From Actibacterium mucosum KCTC 23349 (GTDB lineage: Bacteria; Pseudomonadota; Alphaproteobacteria; Rhodobacterales; Rhodobacteraceae), in contig NZ_JFKE01000006.1 in the NCBI RefSeq assembly GCF_000647975.1, forward strand, positions 1 to 64,000: a stretch of DNA of 64,000 bases. Direction: 5' to 3'. Under the pieces are notes generated by a model. The model had not been told where the DNA came from. It searched no databases and saw only the letters and a program-made list of their open reading frames with translations. Position numbers and translations under genes: made by a program. The number at the start of each line of letters is the position of its first letter. Positions within the stretch are counted from its first letter, which is position 1. Positions 1 through 7,330 of the stretch are shown piece after piece.

Positions 1-30
1 AAAGCAATCAAAGCCGAAATGCTCGAATAA
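1..30 (+). CDS. 3' end of an unidentified gene (partial)
   Basis: Reading from base 1, nine sense codons (KAIKAEMLE) are followed by TAA at 28-30. This would be the C-terminal tail of a plus-strand gene that begins outside the window and converges on the idonate dehydrogenase gene. Nine residues do not allow a family assignment, and an open frame this short could be chance. The 32 bases after it contain only a weak CCCG...CGGG inverted repeat. Confidence 0.35.
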   Translation, partial: KAIKAEMLE

Positions 31-62
31 AAAGACCCGACAATTTGGCGGGCCCCCTGCGT

Positions 63-1091
63 TCAGAACGCGATCTGAACCTTCATCGACTTGCTGCGAT
101 CCGATGAGACTTTGAAGCCAACCTCGGCCTCATCCAGACCAACCGTCTGCGTGATCAACGGCTTGGTATTGATCAGACCCTTCTGCATCAGTTCGACACC
201 GGTGAAGAACTCTTCGTGAAAACGGAAAGAACCTCGCAACTGAAGCTCCTTCGCCGTCATGGCCTGAACAGGCAGCGTCATGTCCCCGCCGAGGCCCAGT
301 TGCATGATGATGCCGCCGGGGCGCAACGCCTGAACGCCACCGGCCAATGCCTGCGCAACGCCGGTACATTCGAACATGACGTCGAAATAACCTTTGTCCT
401 TTTCATAGGTCGCCAGTTGTTCGGGCGCTTCGCCAACATTCACCGTGACGTCGGCACCATTTTGTGCGGCGAGCCTTAGGGTATAGTCGGAAAGATCCGT
501 GGCAACGATCTCGGCCGCGCCGGATCGACGTGCCGCCAGAATACACAGCAGACCAATCGGGCCGCAGCCGGTGACGAGAACGCGCTTGCCCAGCAGGTCA
601 CCCGCCCCTTTTGTGGCGTGAAGGCAAACCGCCAGCGGCTCGGCCATCGCGGCTTCGCCGGGTGTCAACCCGTCGGCGGGCGCGCATTGGCTCGCATCTG
701 CCACCATAACCTGCCGGAATGCTCCCTGGATATGCGGAAACGGCATCGCCGAACCATAGAACCGCATATTGAGACACTGGTTGTACTTCGCCTCGCGGCA
801 ATGAACGCAGGTACCGCACGGGCGCGACGGAGACACGGCAACCAACTGGCCCTCGTGCAGGCCGGTCACCCCATCACCCAGCTTGGTGATATGCCCGGCA
901 ACCTCGTGCCCCAGGATCATCGGCTCTTTCAGCCGGACGGCACCAAAGCCACCATGGTTGTAGTAATGCAGATCCGAACCGCAAATTCCGCCGGCAGCCA
1001 TGGTGATTTGCACCTGGCCTTCGCGTGGTTCAGGGACGTCGCGATCTTCGATACGCAGGTCCTTGGCGGCGTGTATGACGATGGCTTTCAT
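63..1091 (-). CDS. idnD: Zinc-dependent L-idonate 5-dehydrogenase-like alcohol dehydrogenase
   Basis: A 342-aa medium-chain zinc dehydrogenase, the usual length for IdnD. Expected reaction: L-idonate to 5-keto-D-gluconate with NAD(P)+, in the cytoplasm. Visible residues: catalytic zinc ligands C37 (GGICGSD) and H62-E63 (GHE), the structural zinc set C92, C95, C98 and C106, and a Rossmann GCGPIG at 175-180. ATG at 1091 is preceded by GAGG with 5-nt spacing. It lies 7 nt downstream of the 2-hydroxyacid dehydrogenase gene, so the two are probably cotranscribed. The neighbouring SDR and gluconokinase support the idonate/gluconate assignment. Sorbitol or threonine dehydrogenase relatives share the fold, so the exact polyol acid is inferred. 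Confidence 0.8.
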   Translation of the reverse strand: MKAIVIHAAKDLRIEDRDVPEPREGQVQITMAAGGICGSDLHYYNHGGFGAVRLKEPMILGHEVAGHITKLGDGVTGLHEGQLVAVSPSRPCGTCVHCREAKYNQCLNMRFYGSAMPFPHIQGAFRQVMVADASQCAPADGLTPGEAAMAEPLAVCLHATKGAGDLLGKRVLVTGCGPIGLLCILAARRSGAAEIVATDLSDYTLRLAAQNGADVTVNVGEAPEQLATYEKDKGYFDVMFECTGVAQALAGGVQALRPGGIIMQLGLGGDMTLPVQAMTAKELQLRGSFRFHEEFFTGVELMQKGLINTKPLITQTVGLDEAEVGFKVSSDRSKSMKVQIAF

Positions 1092-1098
1092 GTAGTCC

Positions 1099-2046
1099 TC
1101 ACAGAACCGGGGTCAACAGAGGTTGACCTTCGAAATGCGCCTGCAGGTTTTCCCGCACCAAACGGCCCATGGCTTGCCGCGTTTCTACGGTGCCCGAGGC
1201 ATGGTGGGGTTGCAGCAAAACGTTGTTAAGTTTCAAAAAACGGGGGTTCAGATCGGGTTCCCCCTCGAACACATCCAGCGCGGCAGAGCCAACTGCGCCG
1301 TTTTCCAAGGCGTCCAGCAACGCTTCTTCGTCGATATTCGAGGCGCGCGAGATGTTGATCACCATGCCTTCCGGACCAAGCGCCTCGATCACTTCGCGGT
1401 TCACAATATGGCGCGTGTCCGCCGACGCGGCCAGGGTCACGAAGAGAAAGTCGGACCGTTTGGCGAGTTCAACCGGATCAGCAACGAATTCCCATTCCGG
1501 GACATAGTCCTTGGCACCGATATCCGAATAAGCGATGTCCATGTCGAACCCGGAAAGCCGCTTGGCGACCTCGTACCCGATACGACCAAGGCCCAGCACA
1601 CCGGCACGCGCCTCGTGCACGCGGCGTTTCAGGGGATAGAGCCCCTCACGAACCCAACTGCCGTCGCGCACCCAGGCCTCGGCCCCAATCATTCCGCGCG
1701 ACTGGCACAACATCATCGCAACACCCAAATCGGCCACGTCTTTGGTCAGAACATCAGGTGTGTTGGTCACGCGAATGTTGCGCTCGCCACAGGCTTCAAG
1801 ATCAACCGCATCAAAGCCAACCCCATAGACCGAGATGACCTCGAGGTTTGGGCAAGCCTCGATCATTGCACGATCTGCGCCCAATTCGCCGCGGGTGGCG
1901 ATTCCGCGCACTTTCGGACCGATCTCGGCCATGAACGCGGCCTTATCTTCCGCTTCGAAATAGCGATGCATCGTAAAGGCCTGGTCCAAAGGAACCTGGT
2001 CCCATTCGGGGTATGGCCCCACCTGCAGGATATCGATCTGTGTCAT
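1099..2046 (-). CDS. D-isomer-specific 2-hydroxyacid dehydrogenase (2-ketogluconate/hydroxypyruvate reductase type)
   Basis: A 315-aa NAD(P)-dependent D-2-hydroxyacid dehydrogenase. The nucleotide-binding GLGRIG is at 152-157, with the catalytic set R234 (NISRAS), E263 and H281 (QPHHASG). The family reduces 2-keto acids such as glyoxylate, hydroxypyruvate or 2-ketogluconate. Its place directly upstream of the idnD-like gene suggests a 2-keto-aldonate as substrate, like the GhrB/TkrA reductases that feed gluconate pathways; that is inference from context. ATG at 2046 faces the divergent SDR gene, and transcription probably starts in the shared region that carries the palindromic operator at 2072-2085. 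Confidence 0.82.
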   Translation of the reverse strand: MTQIDILQVGPYPEWDQVPLDQAFTMHRYFEAEDKAAFMAEIGPKVRGIATRGELGADRAMIEACPNLEVISVYGVGFDAVDLEACGERNIRVTNTPDVLTKDVADLGVAMMLCQSRGMIGAEAWVRDGSWVREGLYPLKRRVHEARAGVLGLGRIGYEVAKRLSGFDMDIAYSDIGAKDYVPEWEFVADPVELAKRSDFLFVTLAASADTRHIVNREVIEALGPEGMVINISRASNIDEEALLDALENGAVGSAALDVFEGEPDLNPRFLKLNNVLLQPHHASGTVETRQAMGRLVRENLQAHFEGQPLLTPVL

Positions 2047-2060
2047 GTTCGAATCTCATG

Positions 2061-2089
2061 TTGACTTTTGTTGTTATCGATAACATAAA
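2061..2089 (+). promoter_or_regulatory. Candidate sigma70 promoter of the SDR-gluconokinase operon
   Basis: TTGACT (2061-2066) and CATAAA (2084-2089) are separated by 17 nt and point toward the SDR gene. The 14-bp operator 2072-2085 fills most of the spacer, so a bound repressor would exclude RNA polymerase. On the opposite strand a second TTGACT (complement of 2111-2116), with a weak -10 about 17 nt on, could serve the divergent pair. Confidence 0.5.
2072..2085. promoter_or_regulatory. LacI-family operator, perfect 14-bp palindrome
   Basis: TGTTATCGATAACA is a perfect palindrome with a central CG, the hallmark of LacI/GalR-family operators, and resembles the gluconate-repressor (GntR/IdnR) type. 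It sits between the divergent idn-type genes and can control both. A one-mismatch copy (TGTTATCGATACCA) lies at 9803-9816 before the CUT1 transporter operon, so one regulator may control both loci. Confidence 0.75.
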
Positions 2090-2132
2090 TCCAGAAAACA
2101 TCACTTGTCGAGTCAAAAAAAGGAATCACGTT

Positions 2133-2903
2133 ATGGCCACTGGCACCGCCATGTTCGATCTGAGCGGCAAGACCGCCCTGATCACCGGATCGTCGCAGGG
2201 AATCGGCTTTGCATTGGCGCGGGGTCTGGCGCAGGCCGGGGCCGCGATTGTTCTGAACGGGCGCGACACCACCAAGCTGTCGGATGCGGCGGCAACCCTG
2301 CGCGCAGAAGACGCCACGGTGTACGAGCTTGCATTCGATGCCACAGACAACGCCGCCGTTGCCGCCTCGATAGACGGGTTCGAGGCGGACAATGCGATCG
2401 ACATCCTGATCAACAATGCCGGCATGCAGCATCGCACCCCACTGCACGAATTCCCGGCCGACAAGTTTGAACAACTGCTCCGCACCAATATCTCGACCGT
2501 GTTCAACGTGGGTCAGGCTTGTGCGAAACACATGATCGCGCGTGGGGCCGGTCGGATCATCAACATTGCCAGCGTGCAAACTGCTTTGGCCCGTCCGGGC
2601 ATTGCCCCCTACACCGCCACCAAAGGCGCGGTGGCGAACCTGACCAAGGGGATGGCCACCGACTGGGCCGGGTCGGGGCTGAACTGTAACGCCATCGCGC
2701 CGGGCTATTTCGACACGCCGCTAAACGCAGCGCTGGTCAATAACCCCGAATTCTCGGCCTGGCTGGAGAACCGCACCCCGGCGGGGCGCTGGGGCAAGGT
2801 TGACGAACTGGTAGGGGCGGCGGTGTTCCTGTCCTCGGACGCCTCCAGCTTTGTAAACGGCCACACGCTGTTTGTGGATGGCGGTATCACGGCCTGCCTG
2901 TGA
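2133..2903 (+). CDS. idnO: SDR-family gluconate 5-dehydrogenase-like oxidoreductase
   Basis: A 256-aa short-chain dehydrogenase. The cofactor motif TGSSQGIG is near residue 18, NNAG near 95, and the catalytic Ser/Tyr-x3-Lys set lies in INIASVQ and YTATKGA. IdnO-type enzymes reduce 5-ketogluconate to D-gluconate, which fits between the idnD-like and gluconokinase genes. ATG 2133 was chosen because AGGA lies just upstream and the protein then begins near the usual FDLSGKTALITG. An in-frame ATG at 2013 would add 40 residues encoded by the operator region and is unlikely. The next gene starts at its stop codon (TGATG). Confidence 0.8.
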   Translation: MATGTAMFDLSGKTALITGSSQGIGFALARGLAQAGAAIVLNGRDTTKLSDAAATLRAEDATVYELAFDATDNAAVAASIDGFEADNAIDILINNAGMQHRTPLHEFPADKFEQLLRTNISTVFNVGQACAKHMIARGAGRIINIASVQTALARPGIAPYTATKGAVANLTKGMATDWAGSGLNCNAIAPGYFDTPLNAALVNNPEFSAWLENRTPAGRWGKVDELVGAAVFLSSDASSFVNGHTLFVDGGITACL

Positions 2904-3400
2904 TGCATTACGTTGTGATGGGCGTTTCGGGCTGTGGGAAGTCCTCGGTTGGCGCGGCGGTTGCCGCGCGGATCGGTGCCAGTTTCATTGATGGTGACGA
3001 TCTGCATCCGCAGTCGAACATTGACAAAATGGCCAGCGGTCAGCCGCTGAACGATCACGACCGCGCCCCGTGGCTGGTCAAGGTCGGCGCGACGCTGAAA
3101 CAGGCCGACGAAACCACGATTATCGGCTGTTCGTCGCTGAAACGTGCTTATCGCCACATCATTCGCACCACGGCGGCCGGACCGGTGCAATTTCTGTTTC
3201 TGGACGGCAGCCGAGAGGTGCTTCTGGGCCGGATGACGTCTCGTCCGGGGCATTTCATGCCTGCCTCGTTGCTGGACAGTCAATTGGCCACGCTGGAACG
3301 CCCTGGCGCAGACGAAAACGCCCACATTTTTGACATCGACCAACCGTTCAACACGCTTGTCGACACGGTGGTCACCCGTATTCAGGAGGAACCCAAATGA
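2903..3400 (+). CDS. gntK: Gluconokinase
   Basis: A 165-aa P-loop kinase of the GntK family. Walker A GVSGCGKSS is at 7-15, followed by the family-typical DGDDLHPQSN and a substrate segment with GQPLNDHDRAPWL. It phosphorylates D-gluconate to 6-phosphogluconate in the cytoplasm, feeding the Entner-Doudoroff or pentose phosphate route. ATG 2903 shares one base with the preceding TGA; a GTG at 2900 is also in frame but adds only one residue. The 3' end overlaps the next ATG (ATGA at 3397), so translation is probably coupled. Confidence 0.92.
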   Translation: MHYVVMGVSGCGKSSVGAAVAARIGASFIDGDDLHPQSNIDKMASGQPLNDHDRAPWLVKVGATLKQADETTIIGCSSLKRAYRHIIRTTAAGPVQFLFLDGSREVLLGRMTSRPGHFMPASLLDSQLATLERPGADENAHIFDIDQPFNTLVDTVVTRIQEEPK

Positions 3401-4284
3401 CCGAGAATGTCGCCCTGATCGGCGCCGGCGCGATGGGCGGGGCCATTGGCACCCGCCTTGCTGAAACCGGCAACAATCTGATCGTATTCGATCTGGACAA
3501 GGACAAGGTTCAGGAACTGGTCGACAAAGGCGCGAAAGCGGCCGTCTCGGCCGCCGAGGCTGCAGCGGTCAGCGACTATGTGATCACCAGCCTCAATTCG
3601 CCCAGGATCGTCGAGATCGCGGTGTTTGGCACCGGAGGCGCGGCCGAGGGCGCCAAGCCCGGCACCGTGATCATCGACATGTCGTCGATCGACCCGGAGG
3701 CCACCAAGTCGCTGGCAACAAAGGCCGCCGAGAAGGGCCTGCGCTGGGTTGACAGCCCGCTGTCGGGCGGCGCGCCCAAGGCGCTGATCGGCGAGCTGAC
3801 GCTGATGGCCGGCGGTGCGGCCGAGGACGTGGATGCGGCCCATAACGTGCTGAAATACGTCTCGTCCAATTACACCCATATGGGCCCGTCGGGCGCCGGG
3901 CAGACCACCAAGCTGATAAATCAGGTGCTGTGCGGCCTGGGGTTCATTGCGGTGGCCGAGGCGACGCAGCTGGCGCTGGATGCCGGGGTGGATGCCGAAA
4001 AGATCCCGCAGGCGCTGAAAGGCGGGCGCGCCGACAGCGCGCTGTTGCAGGAATACATGCCGCGTTTCGCCACGCGCGATTACCGCCGCACCGGCCGGAT
4101 CGACAACATGGTCAAAGACCTGAACGGCGCGCAGGATCTGGCGCGTCTGACCAACACGGCCATGCCGCTGACCGCCGCCTGCGCCGAGATCCACCGCATG
4201 CTAACCGCCGCCGGGCTGGGCGGCGAGGATCAGGCCGCGGTGATGGAGTTTTTCAAGGGACCCAATATGGAGCATTTCGAATGA
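3397..4284 (+). CDS. NAD(P)-dependent beta-hydroxyacid dehydrogenase (3-hydroxyisobutyrate/tartronate semialdehyde reductase family)
   Basis: A 295-aa protein of the 6-phosphogluconate/3-hydroxyisobutyrate dehydrogenase superfamily. The N-terminal Rossmann motif GAGAMG is at 9-14, the substrate loop DSPLSGGAPKA at about 119-129, and the catalytic lysine is K172 (GAGQTTKLINQ). At about 295 residues it is too short for a classical 6-phosphogluconate dehydrogenase (about 470, or about 300 to 330 for the short Gnd type with other motifs). A beta-hydroxyacid substrate is therefore likelier despite its place behind gluconokinase. It overlaps gntK and the next small gene by 4 nt each, which indicates one operon. 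The substrate is not determined. Confidence 0.78.
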   Translation: MTENVALIGAGAMGGAIGTRLAETGNNLIVFDLDKDKVQELVDKGAKAAVSAAEAAAVSDYVITSLNSPRIVEIAVFGTGGAAEGAKPGTVIIDMSSIDPEATKSLATKAAEKGLRWVDSPLSGGAPKALIGELTLMAGGAAEDVDAAHNVLKYVSSNYTHMGPSGAGQTTKLINQVLCGLGFIAVAEATQLALDAGVDAEKIPQALKGGRADSALLQEYMPRFATRDYRRTGRIDNMVKDLNGAQDLARLTNTAMPLTAACAEIHRMLTAAGLGGEDQAAVMEFFKGPNMEHFE

Positions 4285-4613
4285 TCACCCGTTTCGCCCT
4301 GTTCGAAGGCACAATCAAAGACGGCCAGACCGAGGCATTCCGCGCCGCCGTGCTGGACCGGCTGGTGCCGCTGTGGAAGCAGTTCACCGGCAATCGCGAC
4401 GTACGCGTCATGTTCAGCGATGACCGCGACGCCGGCGCGCCCGAGTTCCCGCTGATCCTGGCGGTGACCTATCCCGATCTGGCCACGATGGAAGGCGCGC
4501 TGGACAGCCCGGCCCGCCACCAGTCCAAGGAAGTGACCGGCCAGATCGTGGCCGAGTTCTTTGACGGGCGCATCCACCACCATGTCACGCAGCTGAACGA
4601 ATTCGCCGCCTGA
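4281..4613 (+). CDS. 110-aa conserved-looking protein, possible dimeric alpha/beta-barrel fold
   Basis: ATG 4281 overlaps the stop of the dehydrogenase gene (ATGA), and the frame runs 110 codons to TGA at 4611-4613. The alternation of MITRFALFEGTI, a helix rich in charged residues, VRVMFSD and LILAVTYPD, with a C-terminal GRIHHHVT, resembles EthD/antibiotic-monooxygenase-like ferredoxin folds, which usually dimerise. No catalytic motif can be named. Coupling to the gluconate operon implies a role there, perhaps as a mutarotase-like, isomerase or accessory protein, but this is a guess. A bidirectional terminator follows at 4632-4668. Confidence 0.65.
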   Translation: MITRFALFEGTIKDGQTEAFRAAVLDRLVPLWKQFTGNRDVRVMFSDDRDAGAPEFPLILAVTYPDLATMEGALDSPARHQSKEVTGQIVAEFFDGRIHHHVTQLNEFAA

Positions 4614-4631
4614 CCCGCGCTTGAAAACAAC

Positions 4632-4668
4632 AAAAAGCCGGCCCCGATACTTCGGTGGCCGGCTTTTT
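4632..4668. terminator. Bidirectional rho-independent terminator
   Basis: A 12-bp perfect stem (4632-4643 with 4657-4668) flanks a 13-nt loop. The stem ends in A5 on one side and T5 on the other, so it works as a terminator on both strands. It lies between the convergent 110-aa gene and the b561-like gene. Confidence 0.9.
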
Positions 4669-4685
4669 AATGCACTGCTCTTGGT

Positions 4686-5396
4686 TCAGTCTTTGGGGAT
4701 CTGGATCATCCAGCCAATGGGGCGGCGCTGATTGCCCGGCAGGTCGGGGTCATTGCCCCAGATCGCCTGATAGGTGTCAATCGCCCTGCCCCGCTTTTGC
4801 AACAGCACAAAGGCCAGCATCAGGCAGACCCACCAACCGCAAAGAACGATCCACATCCAGACCGGCCCATTGGCCTGCCATAGGCCCGACAGGACCGTCG
4901 CGACGGACAGCAGAAAGGCCAGATAACCCATGGTTTTGTGAATATATTCAAAGGCCAGGCGCCGCGGGGTCATGTCGAAATGGTCACCGCGCAGCGAGCC
5001 ATCGGGCGCGGGTTCGGTTGGCCCGCCCTTGGAGCCGCGCAGAATGCCCCCAGCGATCTGCAGGGCCGCCAGCGCCAGCACCGTCCACCCCATCAGCGCG
5101 TGCGGGCCGGGCAGCACAACATCAGATGGGGGCGCCAAAAGAACCAGCCCCAGCCCCACAACCATAACGACCGCTGCCGCGTATTGCACACTTCGGTGGA
5201 TGACCCACCAGTTGCGGTTGTCCAGCTGGCGCGGCCAGTCCTGGCCGGGCCAGATTTTGAAGAACCGTGCCGCCAGGATGCCGGTGGGCACAAGGAAAGC
5301 CCAGGCCACCACCATCATCCGCGCGTGCCATGAAAGGAATACACCCACCTCGTGCCCGCGCGTCGGGTCAACCGGAGACAGCAGCCATTCCAACAC
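4686..5396 (-). CDS. Cytochrome b561-like membrane protein
   Basis: A 236-aa membrane protein with about five hydrophobic segments and four histidines placed in helices: H24 (SWHARMM), H67 (IHRSV), H99 (PHALMGW) and H153 (YIHKTMGY). The first block, with the histidine followed by a W...P.G...AR..K pattern, resembles the eukaryote-type CYB561/DOMON family rather than short bacterial CybB. These proteins move electrons across membranes between two hemes. The start is GTG at 5396, 6 nt after the permease stop, so it is the last gene of the ABC operon. A redox role in sugar uptake or periplasmic reduction is inference. Confidence 0.7.
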   Translation of the reverse strand: MLEWLLSPVDPTRGHEVGVFLSWHARMMVVAWAFLVPTGILAARFFKIWPGQDWPRQLDNRNWWVIHRSVQYAAAVVMVVGLGLVLLAPPSDVVLPGPHALMGWTVLALAALQIAGGILRGSKGGPTEPAPDGSLRGDHFDMTPRRLAFEYIHKTMGYLAFLLSVATVLSGLWQANGPVWMWIVLCGWWVCLMLAFVLLQKRGRAIDTYQAIWGNDPDLPGNQRRPIGWMIQIPKD

Positions 5397-5402
5397 GGCT
5401 CG

Positions 5403-6341
5403 TCACCCTTTCACCGCACCGGCGGTCATGCCGGTGATGATCTGACGGCTGGCCAGCAGGGTAAAGATGATCGGCGGGATCGCCAGCAGCATGCCGGTGG
5501 CCATGATCACGCCCCATTCTACGTTGAACTCGGACATGTTGTTCACGATCAGGATGGGTACCGTCTTGGTGTCCCTGTCCGATAGGGCCGAGGCCAGCAG
5601 GTATTCGTTCCACGCGATACGGAAGGTAAAGATCGCCGCCGCCGCAAGACCGGGCTTAATGATCGGCAGCACCACCAGGAAAAAGATCTGAAACGGGTTG
5701 GCGCCATCCATGCGCGCAGCCTCTTCCAGCGAATGCGGCACCTGCACGATGAAGCTTTGCAAAATCCAGATCACGAAGGGCAGGTTCATCGCCACATAGA
5801 TCAGGATGATGCCGGAATGTGTGCCCGCCAGACAGATATCGCCGCGCCCGCCAAACATGTCACGGATCAGCTCGCCCACCATGGTGGTCTTGCCGATGCA
5901 GAACTCGTTGTTCCACAGACCAAATACCGGCACCAGCAAGACCGCAGGTGGCACCATGCGCACCATCAGGGTGGTCAGAGAGGCCGTGTCGCGGCCCATG
6001 AACTTGAACCGGACCAGCGCATAAGCCGCCATGCAGCCCAGAACCAGCGTCAGGAAGGTCGAGACAAGGGCGATCACCAGCGAGTTGGCAAAGGCCCCGC
6101 CGAATTTCAGCGAACAGAAATCCATGTGATCCAGCTCGTACCACAACACGTCGCACAGCGCGGTTTCATAGTTCTGGATCGTCGGCAGGAACAGCAGCCC
6201 GCCAGTGCCCGAGATGATGTCCACGTCCAGTTTGAACGAGTTCACGAACATCAGCACGATCGGGCCCACGGCCATGAAGATCAGCGCGGCCAGAAGGGCG
6301 AAAAAGGCCGGATGTTGCTTGTCATAGGTCTTGTCCGACAT
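5403..6341 (-). CDS. Sugar ABC transporter permease, MalG type (CUT1), with extra cysteine loops
   Basis: A 312-aa inner-membrane permease with six predicted helices and the cytoplasmic EAA loop EEAARMDGANPFQIFFLVVLP. It should pair with the MalF-type protein encoded upstream and import a carbohydrate. It is longer than usual MalG-type permeases (about 275 to 290) because two predicted periplasmic loops are enlarged. One holds C63 and C76, the other C148 and C170. ATG 6341 lies 1 nt beyond the stop of the upstream permease; an earlier in-frame start would overlap that gene and adds non-homologous residues. Confidence 0.85.
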   Translation of the reverse strand: MSDKTYDKQHPAFFALLAALIFMAVGPIVLMFVNSFKLDVDIISGTGGLLFLPTIQNYETALCDVLWYELDHMDFCSLKFGGAFANSLVIALVSTFLTLVLGCMAAYALVRFKFMGRDTASLTTLMVRMVPPAVLLVPVFGLWNNEFCIGKTTMVGELIRDMFGGRGDICLAGTHSGIILIYVAMNLPFVIWILQSFIVQVPHSLEEAARMDGANPFQIFFLVVLPIIKPGLAAAAIFTFRIAWNEYLLASALSDRDTKTVPILIVNNMSEFNVEWGVIMATGMLLAIPPIIFTLLASRQIITGMTAGAVKG

Positions 6342-6342
6342 C

Positions 6343-7254
6343 TCAGTCTTCCTCTTGCACGGCGGCGCGCAGACGGGCGGCGCGGGCGGTTTGGATCTTG
6401 TTGAAGGCGAACATGGCAACCGTCAGCAGCAGCAGAAGCATCAGCAGATAGTTCGACATGGCGGCGGCGACGCCCAGTTCGCGGAATTCGGTGGCCGTGC
6501 GCGAGATGCGCAGCGCCAGGATTTCGGTCGACAGGCCCGGCCCGCCTTCGGTCATCACCAGGATCACCTCGAGCACTTTGAACGCATCGATCAGGCGCAG
6601 CAGGCAGGTGACGATCAGCACCGGCATCATCAGCGGCAGCTTGATGTGCCAGATCTGTTGCCATCCGCCGGCGCCATCGATCTTGGCGGCCTCAAGCGCC
6701 GATTGCGGCAGCGATTGCAGCGCGGCCAGGGTCAGGATGAAAATGAACGGGGTCCATTGCCAGATATCGGCAATGATAACGGATAGCAGCGCGTGCTGGC
6801 CCAGCCAGTCGACACCGTCCAGCCCGATGGATTTCAGGAACCGGTTAAACGTGCCCACGGTGGGGTGGTACATGTAGCGCCACATCAGACCCACAACAAC
6901 CGGGGCGATCATCATCGGCAGGATGAACAGCGTCCGCAGGATCGACATGCCGCGAATGTTGCGGTCCAGCAGCAGCGCCAATCCGACGCCCAGCACCATC
7001 TCGACCGCGACAACGCTGATGGCGAATTTCAGGGTGACGCCAAGGCTTTCGCGAAAGCTGGGATCAAACCACAGGGTGATGTAATTCTTCAGCCCGACAA
7101 ATTCGGTTTCAGAGATGTTCTGGCTGGGATCCCAGGCGCGGAAGCTGCCGTAGACCATGTATCCAAGCGGATAAAGCAGGGCGATGACCATGATCACGGC
7201 GGCGGGCGCCATGAAGACATAAGGGGTCAATCGATTTGCACGAGCGAGTTTCAT
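6343..7254 (-). CDS. Sugar ABC transporter permease, MalF type (CUT1)
   Basis: A 303-aa membrane protein with an N-terminal helix (APAAVIMVIALLYPLGYM), the typical GLKNY segment and the EAA loop LEAAKIDGAGGWQQIWHIKLP that contacts the ATPase. It forms the channel with the MalG-type partner. ATG 7254 gives the normal N-terminus (MKLARANRLTPYVFMAPA); further in-frame codons upstream to 7302 encode proline- and arginine-rich sequence and overlap the hairpin region. The gene is separated from the binding-protein gene by about 75 nt containing a GC-rich hairpin. Confidence 0.88.
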   Translation of the reverse strand: MKLARANRLTPYVFMAPAAVIMVIALLYPLGYMVYGSFRAWDPSQNISETEFVGLKNYITLWFDPSFRESLGVTLKFAISVVAVEMVLGVGLALLLDRNIRGMSILRTLFILPMMIAPVVVGLMWRYMYHPTVGTFNRFLKSIGLDGVDWLGQHALLSVIIADIWQWTPFIFILTLAALQSLPQSALEAAKIDGAGGWQQIWHIKLPLMMPVLIVTCLLRLIDAFKVLEVILVMTEGGPGLSTEILALRISRTATEFRELGVAAAMSNYLLMLLLLLTVAMFAFNKIQTARAARLRAAVQEED

Positions 7255-7285
7255 CGGATGTCCGTGATGTCGGGGGTTACGATAT

Positions 7286-7321
7286 GGGGGACGGCCGGGC
7301 ACAATGGCCCGCCCGCCCCCC
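7286..7321. other. Intercistronic GC-rich hairpin after the CUT1 binding-protein gene
   Basis: GGGGG (7286-7290) can pair with the C run at 7316-7321, and CGGGC/GCCCG (7296-7300, 7307-7311) forms an inner stem with a 6-nt loop. No T-run follows on the minus strand. It lies 10 nt beyond the binding-protein stop and may stabilise that part of the transcript or limit read-through. Confidence 0.45.
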
Positions 7322-7330
7322 GCTGGGAGA

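Noticed and set aside
1-62. A terminator between the partial first gene and the idnD-like gene
   Set aside because: The CCCG/CGGG stem is only 4 bp and lacks a T-run.
3397-4284. Calling this gene 6-phosphogluconate dehydrogenase because it follows gluconokinase
   Set aside because: The substrate loop and size fit the 3-hydroxyisobutyrate/tartronate semialdehyde reductase branch; context alone is not enough.
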